Under the pieces are notes generated by a model that saw only the letters and a program-made list of their open reading frames with translations, did no database searches and was not told where the DNA came from. From contig CAMOGQ010000007.1 in NCBI GenBank assembly GCA_946614165.1, forward strand, positions 1-47,715: a stretch of 47,715 nucleotides of DNA, read 5' to 3'. Position numbers and translations under genes: made by a program. The stretch comes from an uncultured Lachnospiraceae bacterium (GTDB lineage: Bacteria; Bacillota; Clostridia; Lachnospirales; Lachnospiraceae). This document shows, in pieces, positions 24,852-32,702 of this stretch (within the stretch, counting starts at the first letter, position 1; every line of letters starts with the position of its first letter).

Positions 24852-26333
24852 TCATCCCTTCTTATCCAAAGCTTCCTTAATGGCCCGGATCACGATTTCA
24901 AGCGCCTTGATCCGGGCATATTTTTTGTCTACCGATTCCAGCACGTACCAGGGAGCGAACTCGGTAGAAGTCTTTTCCAGCATCTCGTCCACGGCCTCTT
25001 CGTACTGGTCCCATTTCTCCCGGTTCCTCCAGTCCTCCTCCGTGATCTTCCACTGCTTCTCGGGGGTATTCTGCCGGTCCGTAAAGCGCTGCAGCTGAGT
25101 CTCCGAATCGATGTGGATCCAGAACTTGACGATCACGGCTCCCCAGTCGGACAGTTCCTTTTCAAATTCATTGATCTCGTTGTAGGCTCTCTGCCAGTCG
25201 TTCTCCGAGCAGAACCCCTCCAGGCGTTCCACCATGACCCTGCCGTACCAGGTCCTGTCATAGATGGCGATGTGGCCGGTCTTGGGCAGGCGGTTGTAGA
25301 AGCGCCAGAGATGGTGCCTGGCCTTCTCGTGGGGCTCGGGGGAAGCGATGGGATAGACCACGTAGCCTCTGGGGTCCAGGGCCCCGGCGATCCTCTTGAT
25401 ATTGCCGCCCTTGCCCGCGGCGTCCCAGCCCTCGTAGGCGATGATGACGGGAATCTTCTTGTTATAGAGGGCGTAGTGGAGGGCGTGGAGCTCCTCCTGC
25501 AGTTCCTTGAGCCTTACCTTGTACTCCTCCTCGGGAATCTCCTTGTCCAGAGGGATCTCCCTGAGCTTGGGCATGGGATTGAGGCGGAATACATTCTGAC
25601 GGATGGGCGCCGCCACGGAAGAATTGGACAGGGCCGTTTCGATGCCCTGATTTAAAAAGCGCAGGACCTGGAGCAGGGCCCATTTCTTATTGTCGGCGTC
25701 TATGATGTACCAGGGGGCGGAGCCTCTGTCCGTATCCTTGAGGTAACGGTCATAGACCTTCAGGCACTTCTTGTAGTGTTCGTTCTCCCACAGGTCTTCT
25801 TCGCTGACCCGCCAGGCCGTATTGGGGTCGGCGAGCAGAGCGTCCAGCCTTTCCTTCTGCTCGCTTTCACTGATGTGGAAGAAGAATTTCATGACCAGAT
25901 AGCCGTTGTCCACCAGCTGACGCTCTGTGATGTTGATGGATTTGACCCTCTTGTCATACTCCTTCTCGGTCAGCTTTCCGTCCAGGACCCCGTCGGTGAC
26001 CTCTTCCATCCAGCAGGTGTCAAAGAACTTGAATTTCCCCTTCTCAGGGATCTCTATAAAGTACCTGTAGAGGAAGGGTTTGCGCCTCTCCTCCTCGGTG
26101 GGCGGCTTGTCCATGGTGGCCACCTGGAAGAACCTGGGATCTATGTTCTTGATGATCTCCCCCAGGGCGCTTCCCTTGCCGGCAGAGCCCCAGCCTTCGA
26201 AGATGACCATGACAGGAAGCTTTGCCTCCTTGATCTTCATCTGGCAGGCCGCCAGTTTCTCCTTTTCCTCCTTCAGATACTGCTTCATCTCTTCCTTTTC
26301 TGGTTTTCTGGGTTTTTCAAAATCAGCCAGCAT
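24852..26333 (-). CDS. Two-domain polyphosphate kinase 2 (polyphosphate:AMP phosphotransferase type)
   Basis: PPK2 family enzyme of 493 residues made of two fused PPK2 domains (about 20-240 and 270-490), the architecture of class II enzymes that phosphorylate AMP with polyphosphate. The C-terminal domain has a full Walker A (EGWDAAGKGGN, 301-311) and Walker B YDRTWYGRV (358-366). The N-terminal domain has EGWGSAGKGS (46-55) but FDTCWMEEV (104-112) in place of FDRSWYNR, so it is probably inactive and structural. GGAGGGG precedes the ATG. It acts in the cytoplasm in energy or nucleotide balance. A palindromic promoter/terminator region precedes it (26397-26448); its 3' end carries the lctP terminator in antisense. 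Confidence 0.92.
   Translation of the reverse strand: MLADFEKPRKPEKEEMKQYLKEEKEKLAACQMKIKEAKLPVMVIFEGWGSAGKGSALGEIIKNIDPRFFQVATMDKPPTEEERRKPFLYRYFIEIPEKGKFKFFDTCWMEEVTDGVLDGKLTEKEYDKRVKSINITERQLVDNGYLVMKFFFHISESEQKERLDALLADPNTAWRVSEEDLWENEHYKKCLKVYDRYLKDTDRGSAPWYIIDADNKKWALLQVLRFLNQGIETALSNSSVAAPIRQNVFRLNPMPKLREIPLDKEIPEEEYKVRLKELQEELHALHYALYNKKIPVIIAYEGWDAAGKGGNIKRIAGALDPRGYVVYPIASPEPHEKARHHLWRFYNRLPKTGHIAIYDRTWYGRVMVERLEGFCSENDWQRAYNEINEFEKELSDWGAVIVKFWIHIDSETQLQRFTDRQNTPEKQWKITEEDWRNREKWDQYEEAVDEMLEKTSTEFAPWYVLESVDKKYARIKALEIVIRAIKEALDKKG
24883..24926 (+). terminator. lctP terminator embedded in the 3' end of the polyphosphate kinase gene
   Basis: On the plus strand GCCCGGATCA (24883-24892) pairs perfectly with TGATCCGGGC (24908-24917) around a 15-base loop, followed by ATATTTTTTG. 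It starts 31 bases after the lctP stop but lies in the coding sequence of the opposite gene. Confidence 0.8.
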
Positions 26334-26396
26334 GGCAGTCCCCTCCTTTTCATGACGCTCCGTTCCTTTCTCCCGCCTCTTCCCCCAAATAAAAAG

Positions 26397-26448
26397 CGGG
26401 AGTGATAAATCAGACAGTTTTTACTATAGTCTGATTATATCACTCCCG
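26397..26448 (-). terminator. Large inverted repeat: terminator of the SGNH/MBOAT operon, with an embedded -10
   Basis: CGGGAGTGATAAATCAGAC pairs with its complement (19 bp, one bulge) around a 13-base loop. On the minus strand it is followed by CTTTTTATTT, a proper terminator tail, ending the SGNH/MBOAT transcript. The same minus-strand arm contains TGA-TATAAT, an extended -10, so it may also hold the polyphosphate kinase promoter. Confidence 0.75.
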
Positions 26449-26533
26449 TATGTGTATTGTACTGTATTCTTTGCGGAATCACTGACCGTTTTCATGCACA
26501 TGCAGTGATTCGAAATCCCAAAGCCGGGCCGCC

Positions 26534-27985
26534 TCAGTAAATGGACTCATGGACGGTGACCGCCCCGTCCTCTGCAGAAAAGCCGACCCTGTCCACCACG
26601 GCCAGATGATTCAGATCGTAGACCACGAAGTTGATGTCTTTCCCGGAGGTCAACATCTCCTCTCCTCCGATCAGGATGGATTTTTCATCCCATTCCACCG
26701 TGATCTGATAGTTTTCCTTCTCGTCCCTGAATTTCCCCTTCTTCGCATCCTTTCTTTCCCCGGAAACTATGACCTCATAGCCGTCCGACAGATCATAGCC
26801 ATATTCCTCCAGGGCCTTCCGGACTTCTTCGGAAGCCTCTTTTATGACTGATTTATCTACGGCGGCCAGGACCACAAAGCGGTCCCTGTCCAGAAGGGGC
26901 AGGTAGGATTTCAGGTCTTCCACGTCTCTCAGCGCCGCATCCTCCAGGGACTCTTCGTAATACTGCCTGGTGACTTCATACTGCTGGTCCTCCACGGGGG
27001 TAAATCCGTATTCCTCCGTCAGGAGCTTTCCGATAAAGGCTGTCATCTTCTGGGCGCCCCAGATGTTGCAGTGGTTGTTGTCGTCGCAGTCCATGCCGAA
27101 GTCAAAGCCGCTCTTCTCATACATTTCCTTTCCGTTGAAATCGTATAAGGGCAGGCCTGTTTCCGCAGCAAAGTCCCTGAGGGCGTTGTAGGTGGGGGCA
27201 TAGGCAAAGTTATAGGGGGTCCTGACCAGGATCAGCTCTATCCCCTTATCCCTGCACAGATCGATCAGCTTGTGGATATAGGGGAGCTGGGGACCGTATA
27301 AGGGCTCGGTTTTGTCGCTCTCCCCGTCATAGTGGGCATCAAAGTACTGATGGCCCCTGCGGACGTACATGCCGGAATACCCTTTTGACTGTCCGGTGAT
27401 AAAGGTATCCGTATAGTGCACGTCCTCCGCTGTCAGTTCCTTCCACCGATTGTGGTAGCGGATGTTGGGCAGGAAAAAGCCTTCCAGGGGAAACTCGTCC
27501 GGCTCCAGGCGGTGCAGCTCCCAGATGGCTTCCAGCTTATTGGGGCCCCAGCGCATAAAGTCCATGGCCTTGCGGACAAAGGGCTCCTGGGCGTTGGTAT
27601 TGTTGTCGTTGAACCACTGAAAGAAGGTGCAGGTATCCAGGACCACCACTTTGGGAGACTGGGTCTGCAGGGCTTCCTTCAGCCAGTAGTAGGCTACGGT
27701 CATGGACTGCTGGCTGGAGCCCAGGTTGTAGCTGCGGATCCCGTACTCGTTGTATAGATACTGGGGGCTGAAGGCGCTGTAGCAGTGGCTGGAGCCCAGA
27801 AAGATGACGTCCACGGTATTCTCTTCCATGCTGTAGAAATCATGGTACATGGCCATGGGGGTCAGCTGCCTGGAGGTCTGCTTGGCGGTCAGGACCACGT
27901 TGACATAGGAAAGAAGCCCTCCCGTCAGGGCAAGGAAGAGAAGACAGCACAGTATTTTACGGACTGCATGCAGAAATTTTTTCAT
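26534..27985 (-). CDS. SGNH-hydrolase-like envelope protein, MBOAT partner
   Basis: A 483-residue protein with an N-terminal membrane anchor (residues 8-30) and an outside-facing SGNH-like domain. The block I motif is FLGSSHCYS (62-70) and the block V DxxH is D302-N-N-H305 (DDNNHCN). Such proteins, like DltD and AlgJ/AlgX, act with MBOAT acyltransferases to place or remove O-acyl groups. A C-terminal region of about 140 residues (about 345-483) is charged and unlike the SGNH part; I do not recognise it. The stop of the MBOAT gene overlaps its start by one base (TGATG), so the two are coupled. The acceptor polymer (teichoic acid, glycan) is unknown. Confidence 0.82.
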   Translation of the reverse strand: MKKFLHAVRKILCCLLFLALTGGLLSYVNVVLTAKQTSRQLTPMAMYHDFYSMEENTVDVIFLGSSHCYSAFSPQYLYNEYGIRSYNLGSSQQSMTVAYYWLKEALQTQSPKVVVLDTCTFFQWFNDNNTNAQEPFVRKAMDFMRWGPNKLEAIWELHRLEPDEFPLEGFFLPNIRYHNRWKELTAEDVHYTDTFITGQSKGYSGMYVRRGHQYFDAHYDGESDKTEPLYGPQLPYIHKLIDLCRDKGIELILVRTPYNFAYAPTYNALRDFAAETGLPLYDFNGKEMYEKSGFDFGMDCDDNNHCNIWGAQKMTAFIGKLLTEEYGFTPVEDQQYEVTRQYYEESLEDAALRDVEDLKSYLPLLDRDRFVVLAAVDKSVIKEASEEVRKALEEYGYDLSDGYEVIVSGERKDAKKGKFRDEKENYQITVEWDEKSILIGGEEMLTSGKDINFVVYDLNHLAVVDRVGFSAEDGAVTVHESIY

Positions 27986-29424
27986 CAGAATCCTCCGTAA
28001 ATAAAGTCCTGGGCGTTAAAGCCGAATCCATAGGTGCCGAAGATCCAGATGGTCAGGATGCAGGTCAGATAGATGGTCCAGCGGACCAGCAGGTGCTGGC
28101 TGATGATCCAGTCCCGGATGCAGATCTTCTTCTCCTGCAGGAAGGAAGCACAGGCCAGGACCGCCAGGGACACGGCCAGGGCGTTCCAGTCCTTGATGTC
28201 CAGGCCGCAGGCAAAGACAGCGTCGTTGACCATGTCCCCTCCGTTCCATCTGGTAAAAATGGAGGCGATCATGCCAAGGCCCGTTCTGAGGGAATCCGCC
28301 CGGAAGATGATCCAGGCCAGCATGACCCAGAAAAAGGTGCCGGCCCTGCGCAGGCAGACCCATGCCAGGCTGTCCTTTTCCATGCCCAGAAGGGCCAGGA
28401 AAGAATCCCGGATCCCTCTGGTCAGACCGCCGAAGATCTGATAAAAGGCGTGCAGAAGCCCCCAGAAGATGAACTGCAGGCCGGCTCCGTGCCAGATGCC
28501 CGAGACCAGGAAGGTCAGGACCAGGTTGATATATCTTCTGACCTTGCCCTTCCGGCTCCCTCCCAGGGGAATGTAGACATAATCCTTGAGCCAGGTGCTG
28601 AGGGAAATATGCCATCTGCGCCAGAAGTCCTGGATGGACAGGGCAAAATAGGGATGGTCGAAGTTCTCTCCCAGAGTAACGCCGAAGAGACCTGCCGCCC
28701 CTCTGGACAGGGTGGTGCAGGCCTGGAAGTCGGTATAAAGCTGGAGAGAGTAGAGAATACCCGCCAGCAGGATCAGAAAGCCGCTGTAAGCCTTATAGTC
28801 CGAAAAGACGGTATTCACATAGACCGCCGCCTTGTCCGCGATCATCATCTTGAGGAAAAAGCCCCACATGATCAGCAGGATGGACCGGAAGATCTTATCA
28901 AAGTCAAAGCGGTTCCCCCTGTAGAGGGACTGCTCCAGAACATCGTATCTGGGAATGGGGCCCTGGACGATCTGGGGGAAGAAGGTCACGAACAGAAGGA
29001 ATTTAAAAGGATTTTTCTGGCTTTGGATCTTTCCTCTGCCAACATCCGTCAGATAGGCGATCAGCTGCAGGGAATAGAAGGACAGACCCACCGGGATGAT
29101 CAGGGGAAGGCCCCCCTCCAGGATCCTGGTCAGGATCAGGGAATTGCACCAGGAGAGGAAAAGCGGTCCCGCACTGACAAGGATCCCCAGGGTCAGAAAG
29201 AGTTTTTTCCTTTCCCCCTCGGCCTTTTCGATCAGAATTCCGAAACAGTAGGCTGCCGCGGCGGCCAGCCCCACCACCAGGCACTGCTTTTTGCTGCAGA
29301 CCAGGTAAAGGAAAGCCAGGGAGCCGGCAAGCAGGACGCTCCAGCGGATCTTTCTGGGGAAAATATAATACAGGACCATCAGGCCCAGAAGCAGCAGGTA
29401 ATACCAGGGTGAAATATAATTCAT
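27985..29424 (-). CDS. MBOAT-family O-acyltransferase
   Basis: Membrane-bound O-acyltransferase of the DltB/AlgI type, 479 residues with about 11 helices, moving acyl groups (often acetyl) across the membrane to envelope polymers. Hallmarks are FFPQIVQGPIPRY (148-160), FWRRWHISLSTWLKDYVYIPLGGSRKG (267-293) and SGIWHGAG (308-315), with His312 as the conserved catalytic residue and His272 as second. AAGGAA lies before the ATG. It is the first gene of the pair with the SGNH-like protein. No dlt genes (dltA/dltC) are nearby, so D-alanylation is not supported; an acetylation system is more likely (inference). Confidence 0.92.
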   Translation of the reverse strand: MNYISPWYYLLLLGLMVLYYIFPRKIRWSVLLAGSLAFLYLVCSKKQCLVVGLAAAAAYCFGILIEKAEGERKKLFLTLGILVSAGPLFLSWCNSLILTRILEGGLPLIIPVGLSFYSLQLIAYLTDVGRGKIQSQKNPFKFLLFVTFFPQIVQGPIPRYDVLEQSLYRGNRFDFDKIFRSILLIMWGFFLKMMIADKAAVYVNTVFSDYKAYSGFLILLAGILYSLQLYTDFQACTTLSRGAAGLFGVTLGENFDHPYFALSIQDFWRRWHISLSTWLKDYVYIPLGGSRKGKVRRYINLVLTFLVSGIWHGAGLQFIFWGLLHAFYQIFGGLTRGIRDSFLALLGMEKDSLAWVCLRRAGTFFWVMLAWIIFRADSLRTGLGMIASIFTRWNGGDMVNDAVFACGLDIKDWNALAVSLAVLACASFLQEKKICIRDWIISQHLLVRWTIYLTCILTIWIFGTYGFGFNAQDFIYGGF

Positions 29425-29546
29425 AGACTATTCCTTTGAAACAGTTTTACTGATTGCGGCCAGGTCCGGGATGCCCGAACAGATTTATCATACCACGAAA
29501 GAGCCTTCCGCGGACAGAAAGGGAAGCGGAAGAAAAATAGTTCTCT

Positions 29547-30899
29547 CTACAAAGGGGCTTTCCCCCCGGACTCCCCCTTCAGTCTCCTCTCCAGCCGGAC
29601 CAGGAAGGGGGCTTCATAGACTGTCATGGCCACCCAGCCTGCCATGCAGGCCCAGGGAACGGAGGCAATGCCCAGAGAGGTCCTGGCCGTCAGGAAAAAG
29701 CAGACAGCCACCCGGGCTCCCATGTTGAGCAGGGTGGAGACCAGGGTGATCCTCAGATCCCCCACTCCCCTGAAATAGCCCTGGACACAGTTGGTCAGGG
29801 CGGGAAGGATATACATAAGGGCGATCAGACGCAGGTAAATGACCCCCAGCCCTATGACTTCTTCCTCCTCCGTAAAAAGCTGCATGGAAGGCCGGCAGAA
29901 GACAAAAAGCAGAAGGCCCGTGGCCAGGGCGTAGACAATGTCCAGGCCAAGTCCGATCCGGAAGGTGTCCCGGACCCGCTTCTTCTCTCCCGCGCCCATG
30001 TTCTGGGCCATGACATTGGTCATGGCATTGGAAATGTTCCTTTCGGGGATCAGGACAAAGGAGTCGATCCGGTTGGCCGCCGCAAAGGCCGCCGTGGCCA
30101 TATATCCCATGGAATTGACCATGCCCTGGACCGATACGATGCCCAGCTGGACAGCGGACTGCTGCAGGGCGGATACGGATCCGTAGCGCAGGGTCCTGGC
30201 CAGAAGGCTCCTGTCAAAGACCAGCCACTGCCTGCCCATATCCAGTACCGGGATATGGCGCTTTATGAAGATCCAGCAGAGCAGGCAGGACAGGCCTTCG
30301 GAAAAGACCGTACTGACCGCACAGCCCAGGGTCCCCAGATTCAGGACGATGACAAAGAAGAGGTCTCCTCCTATGTTGACCAGGGCACTGATGCCCAGAA
30401 AAATGAGGGGGGATCTGGAATCCCCCATGGCCCGCATGACCGCGGCAAAGAAGTTGTAAATGAAGTTGAAGATGAGGCCGCAGGCCACGATCCGCAGATA
30501 AAGAAGGCAGAGATCCATGATGAGGGGATCCACTCTGAGGAGCCCCAGCAGCCCTCTGGCAAACAGGATCACCAGGACGGAAACCGCCAGGGAAAAGACG
30601 CAGCCCGAGATCATGGCCGTGCTGACCTGCCTCTTCAGCTTATCCGTCTGACCGGCCCCGTACAGGTTGCCGATCAGGATCCCGGCCCCCATGGTCATGC
30701 CCTGCATGGCCATGATGATCAGGGTCATCAGGGGATTGCAGGTGCCCGCCGCGGCCAGGGCTCCCGCGCTGACAAAGCGGCCCAGAATGATGCTGTCCAC
30801 CGCGTTGTAGGTCAGCTGGAGGAAGTTGCCCAGTATAAGAGGTATGGTAAAGCCGATCAGCAGGGGCAGAAGGGGCCCCCTGGTCATATCGTGTGTCAT
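29547..30899 (-). CDS. MATE-family efflux transporter
   Basis: Cation-coupled multidrug/toxin exporter with 12 membrane helices, 450 residues from the ATG at 30899. That start has AAGGA eight bases upstream; the ATG at 30908 lies too close to the same site. Typical segments are GFTIPLILGNFLQLTYNAVDSIILGRFVS in helix 1-2, AMGDSRSPLIFLGISALVNIGGDLFFV in the middle, and FRGVGDLRITLVSTLLNM near the end. Two six-helix halves are visible. It is divergent from the GT4 gene and not in an operon. The substrate is unknown; many clostridial MATE proteins of this type are uncharacterised. Confidence 0.9.
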   Translation of the reverse strand: MTHDMTRGPLLPLLIGFTIPLILGNFLQLTYNAVDSIILGRFVSAGALAAAGTCNPLMTLIIMAMQGMTMGAGILIGNLYGAGQTDKLKRQVSTAMISGCVFSLAVSVLVILFARGLLGLLRVDPLIMDLCLLYLRIVACGLIFNFIYNFFAAVMRAMGDSRSPLIFLGISALVNIGGDLFFVIVLNLGTLGCAVSTVFSEGLSCLLCWIFIKRHIPVLDMGRQWLVFDRSLLARTLRYGSVSALQQSAVQLGIVSVQGMVNSMGYMATAAFAAANRIDSFVLIPERNISNAMTNVMAQNMGAGEKKRVRDTFRIGLGLDIVYALATGLLLFVFCRPSMQLFTEEEEVIGLGVIYLRLIALMYILPALTNCVQGYFRGVGDLRITLVSTLLNMGARVAVCFFLTARTSLGIASVPWACMAGWVAMTVYEAPFLVRLERRLKGESGGKAPL

Positions 30900-31036
30900 G
30901 AAAATCATCCTTTTTGGAAACGCATAAACTGCATGCCTTTATATTTTACTCAATCTTTCCTGTCTGAAAAGACCCTTTGTCCACTCTTTTTAAGGAAATT
31001 TGCCCCTGTGCCCGCTCCTCCCGCAGGCTTTTGCTA

Positions 31037-31042
31037 TATAAT
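31037..31042 (+). promoter_or_regulatory. Probable -10 of the GT4-GH13 operon
   Basis: TATAAT within TTTGCTATATAATAG; TGC precedes an overlapping TATATA, so an extended -10 may be used. No good -35. Confidence 0.45.
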
Positions 31043-31115
31043 AGGGAAGAAAACAGACAGGTCCGGGCGTTCCCCTGGGACTTCGGACCCTTAAACAGCA
31101 AGGAGATCCAGCAGC

Positions 31116-32702
31116 ATGAAAGTATGTCTTTTAAACGAATCCTTCCCTCCCGTCCTGGACGGGGTGGCAAATGTCGTGATCAACTACGCCAATTACCTGC
31201 AGAAGGATTTCGATGCCTCCGTCATCGTGGGTACGCCCCGCTATCCCGGTGCGGATTATAACAAATATGACTATCCCGTGGTCCCCTACAAGAGCTTTGC
31301 CACGGATTCCTTTGCCAACGGCTACCGGACGGGCAATCCCTTTGACGAAAAGGACGTGTCCCGTCTGGCGGACTTTGGTCCCGATATCATTCATTCCCAC
31401 TGCCCCGCCACGGCCAACATCATCGCAAGGCTCCTCAGGGACCGGGTGAACGCTCCCATTGTCTTTACCTACCATACCAAGTACGACATTGACCTGCGCC
31501 GGATCTTTAAGAGCCGGCATATGGCGGACACCTCCATCCAGGCCATGGTCAGCAACATCCAGTGCTGCGATGACGTATGGGTGGTCAGCCGGGGTGCCGG
31601 CGAGAGCCTCCGGGCCATCGGCTATGAGGGCGACTACCTGGTCATGAACAACGGCGTGGATTTCGAAAAGGGCCGGGTCAGCGAGGAAGAAGTGAAGGCA
31701 GCCACCCAGGGATATGATCTTCCGGAAGGCCTCCCCGTTTTCCTTTTCGTTGGCAGGATCATCACCTACAAGGGGATCCCCATGATCCTGGACGCTTTAA
31801 AGCTCCTCTCCGATGCCGGTCAGGATTTCCGCATGGTCTTTATCGGAAAGGGACCCGACATGGAAGCCATGCAGAAAAAAGCTTCCGAATACGGTTTCAT
31901 GGAAGACGGCGGCGTCCCCGGAAAGTGCATCTTCACCGGCCCCATCTACGACAGGAACGTCCTTCGGGCCTGGAATACCAGGGCAGACCTCTTTATCTTC
32001 CCTTCCACCTTCGATACCAACGGCCTGGTGGTCCGGGAAGCGGCCGCCTGCGGCCTTGCCAGTGTCCTGATCGAGGGCTCCTGCGCGGCGGAAGATGTGA
32101 CCGACGACAGGAACGGCTTCAAGATCCAGGAGAACGCCGATTCCCTGGCCGAATTCCTGAAAAAGGCCTGTGCCGACATGGACCATGTCCGCCAGGTGGG
32201 CCAGAATGCCATGGACGAGATCTACCTGTCCTGGAAGGACGCCGTGGCCGCGGCCTATGACCGCTACGGCTACGTGCTGGAACAGCACAGGGCCGGGGCC
32301 TATGAAGGACGCAGAAAAGATCTGACCGACCTGATGGTGGCCTTTACAGCCCGCAGCATGGAGGAACAGAACCGCACCCGCCATATCTGGCAGGAATTCT
32401 ACCAGGACGTCCGGCAGAACGTGGGCGGCATGATGGACAACGTGACAGAGACCACCACCAACTTCGGCGCTCTCCTGACCAGCATGTACGAGGAATGGGA
32501 ATACGGGGCAAAGAACGTCAGAGACTCCATTTCGGAGAATACGCAGAACTTCGGCGCCCTCCTGGGCAGCATCCATGACGAGATGGAAGCCGAAGCCAGG
32601 GAACGCAGAAACAAAGTAAAGCAGGACATTGAGAACGCTTCCAGCACCTTCCGGAAAGGCCTGGAGGACCTGATGGGGATTGAGGATGATGGACAGCAAT
32701 AA
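31116..32702 (+). CDS. GT4 glycosyltransferase with repeated helical C-terminal tail
   Basis: Glycosyltransferase of family 4 (GT-B fold), 528 residues, related to diacylglycerol glucosyltransferases and similar enzymes. The N-terminal Rossmann half has NESFPPVLDGVANVV (7-21) and FTYHTKYDI (117-125). The C-terminal half has FVGRIITYKG (211-220) and the donor-site segment FDTNGLVVREAAACG (299-313), where Asp300 stands in the place of the first Glu of the EX7E motif. Residues about 395-528 form an added helical tail. In it, NFGALLTSMYEEWE (449-462) is repeated as NFGALLGSIHDEME (478-491), and a weaker third unit follows. It has AAGGAG before the ATG. The stop overlaps the start of the GH13 gene by 17 bases. 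Confidence 0.9.
   Translation: MKVCLLNESFPPVLDGVANVVINYANYLQKDFDASVIVGTPRYPGADYNKYDYPVVPYKSFATDSFANGYRTGNPFDEKDVSRLADFGPDIIHSHCPATANIIARLLRDRVNAPIVFTYHTKYDIDLRRIFKSRHMADTSIQAMVSNIQCCDDVWVVSRGAGESLRAIGYEGDYLVMNNGVDFEKGRVSEEEVKAATQGYDLPEGLPVFLFVGRIITYKGIPMILDALKLLSDAGQDFRMVFIGKGPDMEAMQKKASEYGFMEDGGVPGKCIFTGPIYDRNVLRAWNTRADLFIFPSTFDTNGLVVREAAACGLASVLIEGSCAAEDVTDDRNGFKIQENADSLAEFLKKACADMDHVRQVGQNAMDEIYLSWKDAVAAAYDRYGYVLEQHRAGAYEGRRKDLTDLMVAFTARSMEEQNRTRHIWQEFYQDVRQNVGGMMDNVTETTTNFGALLTSMYEEWEYGAKNVRDSISENTQNFGALLGSIHDEMEAEARERRNKVKQDIENASSTFRKGLEDLMGIEDDGQQ

Noticed and set aside
27985-29424. D-alanylation (dlt) operon
   Set aside because: The MBOAT and SGNH proteins resemble DltB and DltD in type, but dltA and dltC are absent and the SGNH partner lacks the DltD pattern.
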